The notes beneath the pieces are model-generated. The model saw only the letters and a list, made by a program, of their open reading frames with translations, made no database searches and had not been told where the DNA came from. A stretch of 64,000 bases of DNA from Crenobacter intestini (GTDB taxonomy: Bacteria; Pseudomonadota; Gammaproteobacteria; Burkholderiales; Chromobacteriaceae), in contig NZ_STGJ01000001.1 of the NCBI RefSeq assembly GCF_004919095.1, positions 186,001 to 250,000 on the forward strand. The letters are read 5' to 3'. Below, piece after piece: positions 1-8,129 of the stretch. Every line of letters starts with the position of its first letter. The first letter of the stretch is position 1. A program made the position numbers and the translations under genes.

Positions 1-2661
1 CGCGTGCCTGGCGCCGGCCAGGCCTCGCTGTTCGGCACGCCCAACCAGGCGATCCGCATCTGGCTGAATCCGCGCAACATGGCGTCGCTCGGCGTTACCA
101 CCACCGACGTGAAGAACGCGGTCTCCTCGCAGAACGCGCTGGTCGGCGCCGGCCAGATCGGCCAGGCACCGAGCGAGGGCGAGGTGCAGATGACCTTCCC
201 GGTGGTCACCGACGGCGCATTCTCCGACCTATCCGTCTACGAGGACATGATCCTCAAGGCCTCGCAGGATGGCAACGCGGTGGTGCGCCTGAAGGACGTC
301 GCGCGTGTTGAGGTGGGCCGCCAGTACTACAACAGCTCTAGCTACTTCAACGGCAAGCCGACTTCGGCGATCGGTATCTACCTCGCGCCAGGTGCCAACG
401 CACTAGATGTTTCTGACGCGGTCCGAAATACGCTTGAAGGCCTTAAAGCAAACTTTCCACAGGGGATGCAATACAACATCGCGCTGGACACCACCGACTT
501 CGTGCGCGACTCGATCAAGGAGGTGGTCAAGACGCTGATCGAGGCAATGGTGCTCGTCATCGTGGTGATCTACCTGTTCCTGCAGAACCTGCGCGCGACG
601 CTGATCGCCGGCGTCGCCATCGTGGTGTCGCTACTGGGCGGCTTTATCGGCCTTTACGCGCTGGGCTTCTCGATCAACCTGCTCACGCTGTTCGGACTGG
701 TGCTGGCGATCGGTCTGGTGGTCGACGACGCGATCGTGGTAATCGAGAACGTCGAGAAGATGATGCACGACCACCCGGAGATGACGCCCAAGGAGGCGGC
801 GATCGCGTCGATGGAGGAAGTCTCCGGCGCGGTGATCAGCATGACGCTGGTGCTCTCGGCGGTGTTCATCCCGGCGCTGTTCATCTCGGGCACCACCGGC
901 CAGCTCTACAAGCAGTTCGCGGCGACCATCGCCAGTGGCGTGCTGGTGTCGGGCATCTCGGCGCTGACCCTCACCCCGATGCTGTGCGCGCTGCTGCTCA
1001 AGCGCACCCCACCGCCGACCAAGGGCCCGTTCGCCGCGTTCAACCGCTTCTTCGAGCGCACCACCAAGTCCTACGGCCGGCTGTCACACCTGGTGATCCG
1101 CAAGGCGTTCTTTTCCCTGCTGTGCCTTGCCGTGATGCTGGTCGGGCTGTGGCAGCTGTTCCGCACGGTGCCGACCAGCTTCGTGCCGCAGGAAGACCAA
1201 GGCTACATGATGGCCGCACTGATCATGCCGGAAGCGGCCAGCCTGCAGCGTACGACCAAAGCCGGCGAAGAAATGGACAAGATCATCCGTGACCAGCCCG
1301 CTGTCCAGTTCAACACACTGATCGACGGCTTCAGTCTGCTCGACGGCCAGGTCAAGTCGAACGCGGCGACCGCCTTCATCGGCCTCAAACCATTCAGCGA
1401 ACGCAGCGGAGAAGATGAATCGGTGTTTGCAGTCTCTGGCAAGATCGGCGCGCAGGCACAGTCGATGACTGCGGGCACGGTGATCCCCATCGTGCCGCCG
1501 CCCATCCCCGGCATCGGCACGCAAGGCGGGTTCGAGCTCTGGATCCAGAACCGCGGCACCGACGGCCCCGAGCAGATGCAGGCGACCGTGCAGCGCTTCA
1601 TCCAGGCGGCGTCCAAGCGGCCGGAACTTGGCCGCATGACCAGCACCTTCAACGCCAACAGCCCGCAACTGAAGGTGACCATCGACCGCGCGCGCAGCAA
1701 CCTGATCGGCGTACCGGTGAACGACGTGCTGTCCACCCTGCAGGCGCAGTTCGGCTCGCTGCGGGCCAGCCAGTTCAACCAGTTCAGCCGGGTGTGGGAC
1801 GTCACCCTGCAGTCCGACGCCAAGTTCCGGCAGACGCCCGAGGACATCGCGCATGTGTATACCCGCTCGCAAAGCGGCGACATGGTGCCGCTCTCGGCAC
1901 TGGTGAACACGCGCTTCACCAACGGCCCGGCGCTGATGTCGCACTTCAACAGTTTCCCGGCGGTACAGGTAACCGGCTCGCCGGCGCCCGGCTACAGCTC
2001 GGGGCAGGCGATCAAGGCGCTTGAGGAAACCGCTGCCGAGGCACTTCCCTCCAGCTACAGCTACGCGTGGAGCGGCCTGTCGTACTCGGAGACCACCTCG
2101 GGCAACGACTCGATCTTCATCTTCGTGCTGGGCATGCTGATGGTGTTCCTGATCCTCGCCGCGATGTTCGAGTCTTGGGCGTTGCCGGCGGCGGTGATTT
2201 CGGCAGTGCCGTTCGGCCTGTTGGGCGCCTTGCTCGCCACCTGGCTGCGTGGGCTGGACAACGACGTCTACATGCAGATCGGCCTGTTGGTGCTGGTGGG
2301 TCTGGCCGCCAAGAACGCGATCCTGATCGTCGAATTCGCGGTGATCCAGCGCCAGGCCGGCAAGAGCCTGGTCGAGGCAGCGGTCGACGCGGGCGAGCTT
2401 CGCCTGCGCGCGATCATCATGACCTCGCTCGCGTTCATCTTCGGCACACTGCCCCTGGCGCTCGCCACCGGTAGTGGCGCCAACTCGCGGCATTCGATCG
2501 GCACCGGCATCGTCGGCGGCATGATCTTGCTCTCGACACTCGCACTGATTTTCGTGCCGCTTTTCTACTATCTGTTCGAGCGCTGGCGCGAGAAAGGTAA
2601 AGACAAGGCTAGCGAAACGCCCGAGCCGGCTACCGCCGGCCACAAGGAGGGCCAGCCATGA
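1..2661 (+). CDS. RND-family (HAE1) multidrug efflux inner-membrane transporter, 5' end missing
   Basis: This is the C-terminal ~886 residues of an AcrB/MexB-type proton-driven efflux pump. The frame is open at base 1, so the real start lies upstream of the window; the GTG at base 4 is internal. Visible are a porter segment (IRIWLNP region), the central membrane block with the proton-relay Asp pair in VVDDAIVVIENVE (codons 724-729), a second periplasmic domain, and the final membrane block with the conserved Lys in GLAAKNAIL (2311-2313). It inserts in the inner membrane and joins a periplasmic adaptor and an outer-membrane channel. The stop overlaps the start of the next gene, which encodes that channel. 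The adaptor gene is presumably upstream. Substrates cannot be read from the sequence. Confidence 0.96.
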   Translation, partial: RVPGAGQASLFGTPNQAIRIWLNPRNMASLGVTTTDVKNAVSSQNALVGAGQIGQAPSEGEVQMTFPVVTDGAFSDLSVYEDMILKASQDGNAVVRLKDVARVEVGRQYYNSSSYFNGKPTSAIGIYLAPGANALDVSDAVRNTLEGLKANFPQGMQYNIALDTTDFVRDSIKEVVKTLIEAMVLVIVVIYLFLQNLRATLIAGVAIVVSLLGGFIGLYALGFSINLLTLFGLVLAIGLVVDDAIVVIENVEKMMHDHPEMTPKEAAIASMEEVSGAVISMTLVLSAVFIPALFISGTTGQLYKQFAATIASGVLVSGISALTLTPMLCALLLKRTPPPTKGPFAAFNRFFERTTKSYGRLSHLVIRKAFFSLLCLAVMLVGLWQLFRTVPTSFVPQEDQGYMMAALIMPEAASLQRTTKAGEEMDKIIRDQPAVQFNTLIDGFSLLDGQVKSNAATAFIGLKPFSERSGEDESVFAVSGKIGAQAQSMTAGTVIPIVPPPIPGIGTQGGFELWIQNRGTDGPEQMQATVQRFIQAASKRPELGRMTSTFNANSPQLKVTIDRARSNLIGVPVNDVLSTLQAQFGSLRASQFNQFSRVWDVTLQSDAKFRQTPEDIAHVYTRSQSGDMVPLSALVNTRFTNGPALMSHFNSFPAVQVTGSPAPGYSSGQAIKALEETAAEALPSSYSYAWSGLSYSETTSGNDSIFIFVLGMLMVFLILAAMFESWALPAAVISAVPFGLLGALLATWLRGLDNDVYMQIGLLVLVGLAAKNAILIVEFAVIQRQAGKSLVEAAVDAGELRLRAIIMTSLAFIFGTLPLALATGSGANSRHSIGTGIVGGMILLSTLALIFVPLFYYLFERWREKGKDKASETPEPATAGHKEGQP

Positions 2662-4070
2662 AGAACATCGCCTACCTGACCCTCTTCGCGCTGGTCTCAG
2701 GCTGCGCGGTCGGCCCCGACTACCGCCAGCCGGCCATTGACACTCCGCAAGCCTTCAGCGGCCTGCCCAAGGACGCGCAGGCGGCGGTACTGGACGACGC
2801 CTGGTGGCGCGCCTTCGGCGACCCGGTGCTCGACGCCTACGTCGACGAGGCCTTGCGTAACAACCGCGACCTCGCGATTGCGCTGGCCAACGTCGAGGCC
2901 GCCGCCGGGCAACTGACGACGGCGTCGGCCGCACTCTACCCGCAACTGGGTTACCAGCTGAACGGCCAGCGAGGGGTGACCTCTACGCAAAGGCTCGCCG
3001 GCGACAGCAGCAGCTCCGACAGCTACCAGTTCCTCGGCAACGCCAGCTGGGAGATTGACCTGTGGGGCGGTTTGCGCCGGCAGCGAGAGGCGGCCAAGGC
3101 ACAGCTTGCCGCGAGCGAACAGGCGCGCCGCGGGGTGCTCCTGAGCGTGACCGGCACCGTGGTGCAGGGCTATCTGCAACTGCGCGGGCTGGACCGCCAG
3201 CTCGAGATCACCCGGCGCACCGCGCAAAGCTACGAGGAGACGGTCAAGCTCTTCGAGCTGCAGTTCCGTTACGGCGCGGTCGCGCGCATCAACGTCGAAC
3301 AGGTGAAGAGCCAGTACCAGCAGGCGCTTTCGGCGATCCCGCCCTTGGAGGCGTCGATCGCGCAGAGCGAGAACGCGCTGAGCCTCCTGCTCGGGCGCAA
3401 CCCCGGCCCGATCAAACGCGGCAAGGATATCGACGCGCTGACGCTGCCGCAGGTACCGGCGGCACTGCCGTCGTCCCTGCTCACCCAGCGGCCGGACATC
3501 CTGGAGGCCGAGCGGCAACTGGTGGCGGCCAACGCACAGATCGGCGTCGCCCGCGCGCAGTTCTTCCCGACCATCAGCCTGACCGGCAACGCGGGCAACG
3601 TCAGCCTCGCGCTGAGCGACCTCTTCAAGGGCGGCACCTCGATCTGGGGCGTCGGCGCCGCGGTGGCCGGCACGGTGTTCTCCGGCGGCTCGACGCTCGG
3701 CCAGGTGCGCAGCGCCGAGGCGAAGAAGCGCGCTGCGGAGCAGACGTATCTGAAGACCGTGCAGCAGGCATTCGCCGACGTCGAGAATGCGCTGAGCCAG
3801 TACAGCGCGGACGGGCGCAAGCTCGCGTCGGAAGTGGCGCTCACGCGCAGCAGCAAGGAGTACGCAGACCTTGCCTGGCTGCAGTACGACGGTGGCCTCG
3901 CGCCCTACCTGACCGTGCTCGACGCCCGCCGCCAGCTGTACGCGGCCGAGATCAGCCAGGCACAGGCGCGCACCAGCCAGCTCGGCGACGCGGCCAAGCT
4001 CTACCTGGTGTTCGGCGGCACTTGGGTCGACCGCGCGGCCATGCTCAATACGCCGCCACCGGCGCGCTAA
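2658..4070 (+). CDS. Outer-membrane efflux lipoprotein (OprM/NodT family)
   Basis: 470-residue TolC-like channel of the tripartite pump whose transporter precedes it. It begins with a lipoprotein signal ending in VSGC (Cys16), followed by the AVGPDY motif typical of the NodT/OprM family, then two internal repeats of the outer-membrane efflux fold with long helical segments (LRGLDRQLEITRRTA and AEAKKRAAEQTY regions). Its ATG overlaps the transporter stop (ATGA) with AAGGAGG 8 bases upstream, so the two are translationally coupled. Length is normal for the family and no defect is seen. A substrate-specific name would be a guess. Confidence 0.95.
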   Translation: MKNIAYLTLFALVSGCAVGPDYRQPAIDTPQAFSGLPKDAQAAVLDDAWWRAFGDPVLDAYVDEALRNNRDLAIALANVEAAAGQLTTASAALYPQLGYQLNGQRGVTSTQRLAGDSSSSDSYQFLGNASWEIDLWGGLRRQREAAKAQLAASEQARRGVLLSVTGTVVQGYLQLRGLDRQLEITRRTAQSYEETVKLFELQFRYGAVARINVEQVKSQYQQALSAIPPLEASIAQSENALSLLLGRNPGPIKRGKDIDALTLPQVPAALPSSLLTQRPDILEAERQLVAANAQIGVARAQFFPTISLTGNAGNVSLALSDLFKGGTSIWGVGAAVAGTVFSGGSTLGQVRSAEAKKRAAEQTYLKTVQQAFADVENALSQYSADGRKLASEVALTRSSKEYADLAWLQYDGGLAPYLTVLDARRQLYAAEISQAQARTSQLGDAAKLYLVFGGTWVDRAAMLNTPPPAR

Positions 4071-4096
4071 GCCCCTTCCCTGCGGCGGCAGTAAAT

Positions 4097-4144
4097 CGGC
4101 CGGCCAGGCGGTGTGTACCCAAGTGCACACCGTCTGACCGGCCG
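4097..4144. terminator. Long GC-rich hairpin between convergent genes
   Basis: Two 20-base arms (4097-4116 and 4125-4144, loop 8 bases) pair with only three mismatches, all of them wobble pairs when read as + strand RNA. It sits between the convergent efflux operon and cobA. There is no strong T-run on either side, so it could be a Rho-assisted or bidirectional stop rather than a classical intrinsic terminator. Confidence 0.55.
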
Positions 4145-4181
4145 CTTCCTTGCCCGATCGCCCCTCTTGCGTGACAGGATG

Positions 4182-4937
4182 CTACGCGCAGCGCCGGTCG
4201 GCCGCCGCCTGCCCCAGCCGTGCTGCCAGCGCGGCCACTTCGCCGACCACCACCAGCGCGGGGCTCGCCAGGCCCGCCTCACGCACGGAGCGTGCAAGCG
4301 TGCCCAGCACCATGGCGCGCGAACGCGGGCCGGCACAGCCGACCCGCTCGGCGACCAGCACTGGCGTGTGCTCGGGCAGCCCCGCGTCCTGCAACTCTGC
4401 CTGCAGCGCCGCGATGTCCTGCATCCCCATATAGATGACCAGCGTCAGCGCGCTTTGTGCGAGCGCCTGCCAGTTGGGACGCGTGCCGTCGGTGGTGTGC
4501 GCGGTCACCAGCGCGACGCCGCGTGCCGTCTGCCTGTGCGTCAGCGGCAGACCCAGCGCCGCGCCCAGGGCAAGCCCGGCGCTGACGCCCGCCACCGCGT
4601 CGACCTCCACGCCGCGTTCGGCCAGCCACGCCCATTCCTCGCCGCCGCGACCGAACACGAAGGGGTCGCCCCCCTTGACGCGGGCGACCGAGCGCCCCTG
4701 CCGCGCGTAACGCAACATCAGGCGCAGGATGAAGGCCTGCGGCGTGCTCTTGCAGCCGCCGCGCTTGCCCACCCGCACGACGCGGGTCTGAGGCCCGGCA
4801 AGCTCAAGCACGCTCTTGTCGACCAAGTCGTCGATGAGCCACACCTCGCACGCGGCGAGCACGCGCGCCGCCTTCAGCGTCAGCCACTCGGCGTCCCCAG
4901 GCCCCGCGCCCACCAGCCAAACCTTTCCCTGTCCCAT
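4182..4937 (-). CDS. cobA: Uroporphyrinogen-III C-methyltransferase (SUMT)
   Basis: 251-residue single-domain SUMT. It would transfer two methyl groups from S-adenosylmethionine to uroporphyrinogen III, giving precorrin-2 for siroheme (and cobalamin). Visible are the N-terminal GAGPGD loop (residues 10-15), VKGGDPFVFGRGGEE, the AGVSAGLALGAALGLPLTHR region and YMGMQ, all hallmarks of the tetrapyrrole methylase fold. It lacks the CysG dehydrogenase/chelatase part. Lying downstream of nasA on the same strand, it probably supplies siroheme for NirB. A palindromic repeat separates the two genes, so transcription may or may not be shared. The start is preceded by AAGGAGG. Confidence 0.93.
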   Translation of the reverse strand: MGQGKVWLVGAGPGDAEWLTLKAARVLAACEVWLIDDLVDKSVLELAGPQTRVVRVGKRGGCKSTPQAFILRLMLRYARQGRSVARVKGGDPFVFGRGGEEWAWLAERGVEVDAVAGVSAGLALGAALGLPLTHRQTARGVALVTAHTTDGTRPNWQALAQSALTLVIYMGMQDIAALQAELQDAGLPEHTPVLVAERVGCAGPRSRAMVLGTLARSVREAGLASPALVVVGEVAALAARLGQAAADRRCA

Positions 4938-4991
4938 GTCCTGCCTCCTTGCCCTCAGAGCCTGTTCACGATCTGCTGTGCATCACCGATA

Positions 4992-5097
4992 CGGCGTTGA
5001 AAACGGTTTCGAAATGCTCATGTACAAGCTGTACATTCTGCTTTCTCAGCCGTTTTCACCTTGCCTCGCCCTCGCTCGCGAGAGCGTGAACACACTC
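4992..5097 (+). repeat. Palindromic intergenic repeat, copy 1
   Basis: An imperfect palindrome with outer arms AAAACGG and CCGTTTT and a perfect inner ATGTACA/TGTACAT pair, followed by CCTTGCCTCGC and a small CTCGC-rich dyad, ending exactly at the nasA stop codon. A diverged copy with the same order of blocks lies at 57809-57913, also ending at the stop codon of a minus-strand gene. It looks like a dispersed REP/MITE-like element that may work as a transcript end. The alignment was made by eye. Confidence 0.6.
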
Positions 5098-7785
5098 TTA
5101 CACGGCACACACCCTGTTCAGCCGCCCATTGATTTCCGGCACGCACGAGCCACAGCCGGTGCCGCAACCCAGTTCCTGTTTCAGGCCCGCCAGGTCGGCG
5201 CCACGGCCGATCGCCGCGTCGATCGCGTCCTCGCGCACCCCCATGCACGCGCATACCACGCGGCCTCGCGCGCCCGTCGCCGCGCCGAACAGGGCCGCCG
5301 CGCTTTGCGGCGCCGCGCCGCCGTCGGCCCAGTCACGCAGCGCGTCGCGCGCGCGGGTGTCGCCGCACAGCAGCCAGGCACGGGGCCGCCCCGCATCCAG
5401 CGCGACCCGGCGCAGCACGCCGCGCGCGGCGTCGTCCAGTTTCAGGTCGGCGTCGGTTACGCCGAAGTCGCGCGCAAGCCCGGAGAGCAGCGCCGCGTCG
5501 GGCGCCTGTTGCGCCGCCACGCGCAGCCACACCCCGCCGCCCGCGTCGGCGACCGCCACCAGCTGCGCGAAGGGGAACGCCCCGAGCCAGTGCGCGAGCC
5601 GCCCGCGCAACAGCGGCGCGTCGCCGGCGACGAAGGCCTCGGCCTGCCAGCCAAGGTTCGCCGGCGTCACCGCGACCGCGGCGTGCTTGAGTTCGGGCTG
5701 GCGCGACATCGGGTCGAGCGCGCCATTCATCAATACATTGACGCCGTCCCCCGCCATCCACGCGCGTCCCCAGTGCATGGGGACAAAGGCGTGGCCGGCG
5801 CGCACGGCCTCCTCGGCGGCCACCGGCAGCACCAGTTCGCCGCGGCGCGAGCGCACGCGGGCGAGTGCGCCGGGCGCGAGCCTGAGGCGCGCAAGGTCGG
5901 CCGGGTTCATCGACAGCGCGGGCGCCTCGACGTGGCGCAACAGGGGCGCCGCCAATGAGGTGCGCGCCGCGGTATGCCACTGGTCACGCAGCCGGCCGCT
6001 GGTCAGGCGCAGCGGAAAATGCGCGTTGACCACGTCGGCCACCGGCGTGTAGGCCGGCGCGGCGAAGCGCGCACGGCCGCCTTCAGTGGCGAACACGCCG
6101 TCCGTGTACAGCCGCACCTGCCCCGCCCCCTGCCGGAACGGCCACTGCTGCGGGCCTTGCGCGTCGATCAGCGCATGGCTTAACGCCGAATAGTCGAGGT
6201 CGCGCCCGGCGGTCAGCGCCGCGTGTCCGGCGAAGATGTCGGCCGGCGCCGTGTAGGCGAAGAGATGCGCACGCTCCGGCGCGATGCGCGCGGCCAGCCG
6301 CGTGCCGACGGCGCAGGCGAGCTGCCAGTCCGCCTGCGCGTCGCCCGGCGGCGGCAAGGCCGCGCGTACCCGCGAGACGCGCCGCTCGCTGTTGGTCAGC
6401 GTGCCGTCCTTCTCCGGCCAGGTCGCCGCCGGCAGCACGATGTCGGCGAACGCGAGGGTGTCGGTGCCGGCGAACGCCTCGGAGACGATCACCAGCTCCG
6501 CCTTCTGAAGCGCCGCGCGCACCTTCGCCTGCTCGGGCAGGCTGGCCGCCGGGTTGGTCGCCGCGATCCACACCGCCTTCACGCGCCCGGCGCCCACCGC
6601 GTCGAAGAGTTCGACCGCGGTCAGCCCCGGGCCCGCGGGCAGCGACGCAACCCCCCACGCAGCGGCGACCTCGGCGCGGTGCACCGCGTTGTCCGGGTCG
6701 CGGTGGCCGGGCAGCAGCGTCGCCATCGCGCCGGCTTCGCGCCCGCCCATCGCGTTGGGCTGGCCGGTCAGCGAGAAGGGGCCGGCGCCGGGCTTGCCCA
6801 GCTGGCCGCAGGCGAGGTGCAGGTTGATCAGCGCGCGGTTCTTGTCGACGCCGGCGGCCGACTGGTTGAGACCCATGGTGTAGAGCGACAGCGCCGCGCC
6901 CGCCTCGCCGAACCAGCGCGCGGCCTGGACGATGTCGGCCGCGGCCAACCCGCACACGCCGGCGGCGAGCTCGGGGGTGAATTCGCGCACCCGCGACTTG
7001 GCTTCCAGATAACCCTCGCAGTGGCGCTCGACATACGCCTCGTCGATGAGGCCATCCCAGACCAGCTGGTTCAGCATCGCGTGAAACAGCACGACGTCGG
7101 TGCCCGGCGCGATGGCCAGGTGCAGGTCGGCCAGTTCCGCGCTATCGGTGCGCCTGGGATCGATGACGACCACCTTCATGCCGGGGCGGCGCGCCTTCGC
7201 CTCTTCCAGCCGCCTGAACAGCACCGGGTGTGCGTACGCCGGATTGGCGCCGGCGATCAGCACGCAGTCGGCGAAATCCAGGTCCTCGTAGCTGCAAGGC
7301 GGCGCGTCGGCGCCGAACGACGCCTTGTACGCCGACACCGCGCTCGACATGCAAAGCCGCGAATTGCTGTCGATATGGCGGGTGCCGACCAGGCCCCGCG
7401 CCAGCTGGTTGAACACCACATAGTCTTCGGTCAGCAACTGGCCCGACAGGTAAAACGCCACCGCGTCCGGTCCGTCGCGCCGGATGATGTCGGCGAGCCT
7501 GTCCGCGGCTGCATCGAGCGCGGTGGTGAGCGGCACAGCCAAAAGCGGCGCGCCGCGCGTCCTGCGCAGCTGCGCCGACAGCACCCGCGCCTCGTCGCGC
7601 CGCACGGTCAGCCCGAGGGTGCGCCCCTTGCTGCACAGGCGGCCGAAGTTGGCCGGGTGGGACGCGTCCCCGTCCACGGCGGCAAGCTGCCCGTCCTTCA
7701 CCGTGAGGCTGACCCCGCAGCCGGTGCCGCAGTAGCAGCACACCGACGCGACCGTCCTGCCGATCCCGCCGTCTTCGCTAGCCAT
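5098..7785 (-). CDS. nasA: Assimilatory nitrate reductase catalytic subunit
   Basis: 895-residue molybdopterin oxidoreductase reducing nitrate to nitrite in the cytoplasm. The N-terminus carries the [4Fe-4S] motif C16-x2-C19-x3-C23-x27-C51, followed by the Mo-bisMGD domains. A C-terminal BFD-like [2Fe-2S] segment (VVCACMG ... GCGTGCGSC) is typical of NasA proteins fed by NADH- or flavoprotein-dependent partners. I chose the ATG at 7785 because it overlaps the nirD stop by 8 bases and starts right before the cluster motif; an upstream extension to 7977 would only read antisense of nirD. It forms an operon with nirB and nirD under the sigma-54/ANTAR leader. Confidence 0.95.
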   Translation of the reverse strand: MASEDGGIGRTVASVCCYCGTGCGVSLTVKDGQLAAVDGDASHPANFGRLCSKGRTLGLTVRRDEARVLSAQLRRTRGAPLLAVPLTTALDAAADRLADIIRRDGPDAVAFYLSGQLLTEDYVVFNQLARGLVGTRHIDSNSRLCMSSAVSAYKASFGADAPPCSYEDLDFADCVLIAGANPAYAHPVLFRRLEEAKARRPGMKVVVIDPRRTDSAELADLHLAIAPGTDVVLFHAMLNQLVWDGLIDEAYVERHCEGYLEAKSRVREFTPELAAGVCGLAAADIVQAARWFGEAGAALSLYTMGLNQSAAGVDKNRALINLHLACGQLGKPGAGPFSLTGQPNAMGGREAGAMATLLPGHRDPDNAVHRAEVAAAWGVASLPAGPGLTAVELFDAVGAGRVKAVWIAATNPAASLPEQAKVRAALQKAELVIVSEAFAGTDTLAFADIVLPAATWPEKDGTLTNSERRVSRVRAALPPPGDAQADWQLACAVGTRLAARIAPERAHLFAYTAPADIFAGHAALTAGRDLDYSALSHALIDAQGPQQWPFRQGAGQVRLYTDGVFATEGGRARFAAPAYTPVADVVNAHFPLRLTSGRLRDQWHTAARTSLAAPLLRHVEAPALSMNPADLARLRLAPGALARVRSRRGELVLPVAAEEAVRAGHAFVPMHWGRAWMAGDGVNVLMNGALDPMSRQPELKHAAVAVTPANLGWQAEAFVAGDAPLLRGRLAHWLGAFPFAQLVAVADAGGGVWLRVAAQQAPDAALLSGLARDFGVTDADLKLDDAARGVLRRVALDAGRPRAWLLCGDTRARDALRDWADGGAAPQSAAALFGAATGARGRVVCACMGVREDAIDAAIGRGADLAGLKQELGCGTGCGSCVPEINGRLNRVCAV

Positions 7786-8104
7786 GGCGGCGGCCCAACC
7801 GGACGAACACCTCGCCCGCCTCGACGCGCACCGGCAGGTGGCCGGCGCAGCCGGTGTCCGGCGCGCGCACGTTGCCGGTGTCAAGCTCAATCGTCCAGCT
7901 GTGCAGCGGACAGGTGACGGTTTTGCCGTGCACCAGACCTTGCGAGAGCGGGCCGCCCTTGTGCGGGCAACGGTCACGCAACGCGAACACCTCGTCGGCC
8001 GCGGTGCGGAACACCGCGATGTCGATGTCCCCCGCCTGCCTGAGCACGCGTGCGCCCTGCGCCGGGATTTCCTCTACCGTACACACCCTGATCCAGTCGT
8101 TCAT
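7778..8104 (-). CDS. nirD: Nitrite reductase (NADH) small subunit, Rieske-type
   Basis: 108-residue partner of NirB. The fold is that of a Rieske ferredoxin, and here both ligand pairs are intact: C46-P-H48 and C65-P-L-H68. The classical enterobacterial NirD, as I recall it, has lost these residues, so this version probably still binds a [2Fe-2S] cluster. It lies 25 bases after nirB and its stop overlaps the nasA start, indicating coupled translation. Low-potential electron delivery to NirB or NasA is possible, but this is inference. Confidence 0.92.
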   Translation of the reverse strand: MNDWIRVCTVEEIPAQGARVLRQAGDIDIAVFRTAADEVFALRDRCPHKGGPLSQGLVHGKTVTCPLHSWTIELDTGNVRAPDTGCAGHLPVRVEAGEVFVRLGRRHG

Positions 8105-8129
8105 TTGTCCTATCTCCTGTTGCGCCGGC

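Noticed and set aside
1084-2643. Long minus-strand open frames opposite the RND and outer-membrane genes (also 2697-4130)
   Set aside because: They are antisense shadows in G+C-rich DNA: no family similarity, Arg/Ala/Gly-rich translation, and the plus-strand genes are unmistakable.
7786-7977. Extension of nasA to 7977
   Set aside because: It would read nirD bases in another frame and add 64 basic residues before the iron-sulfur motif.
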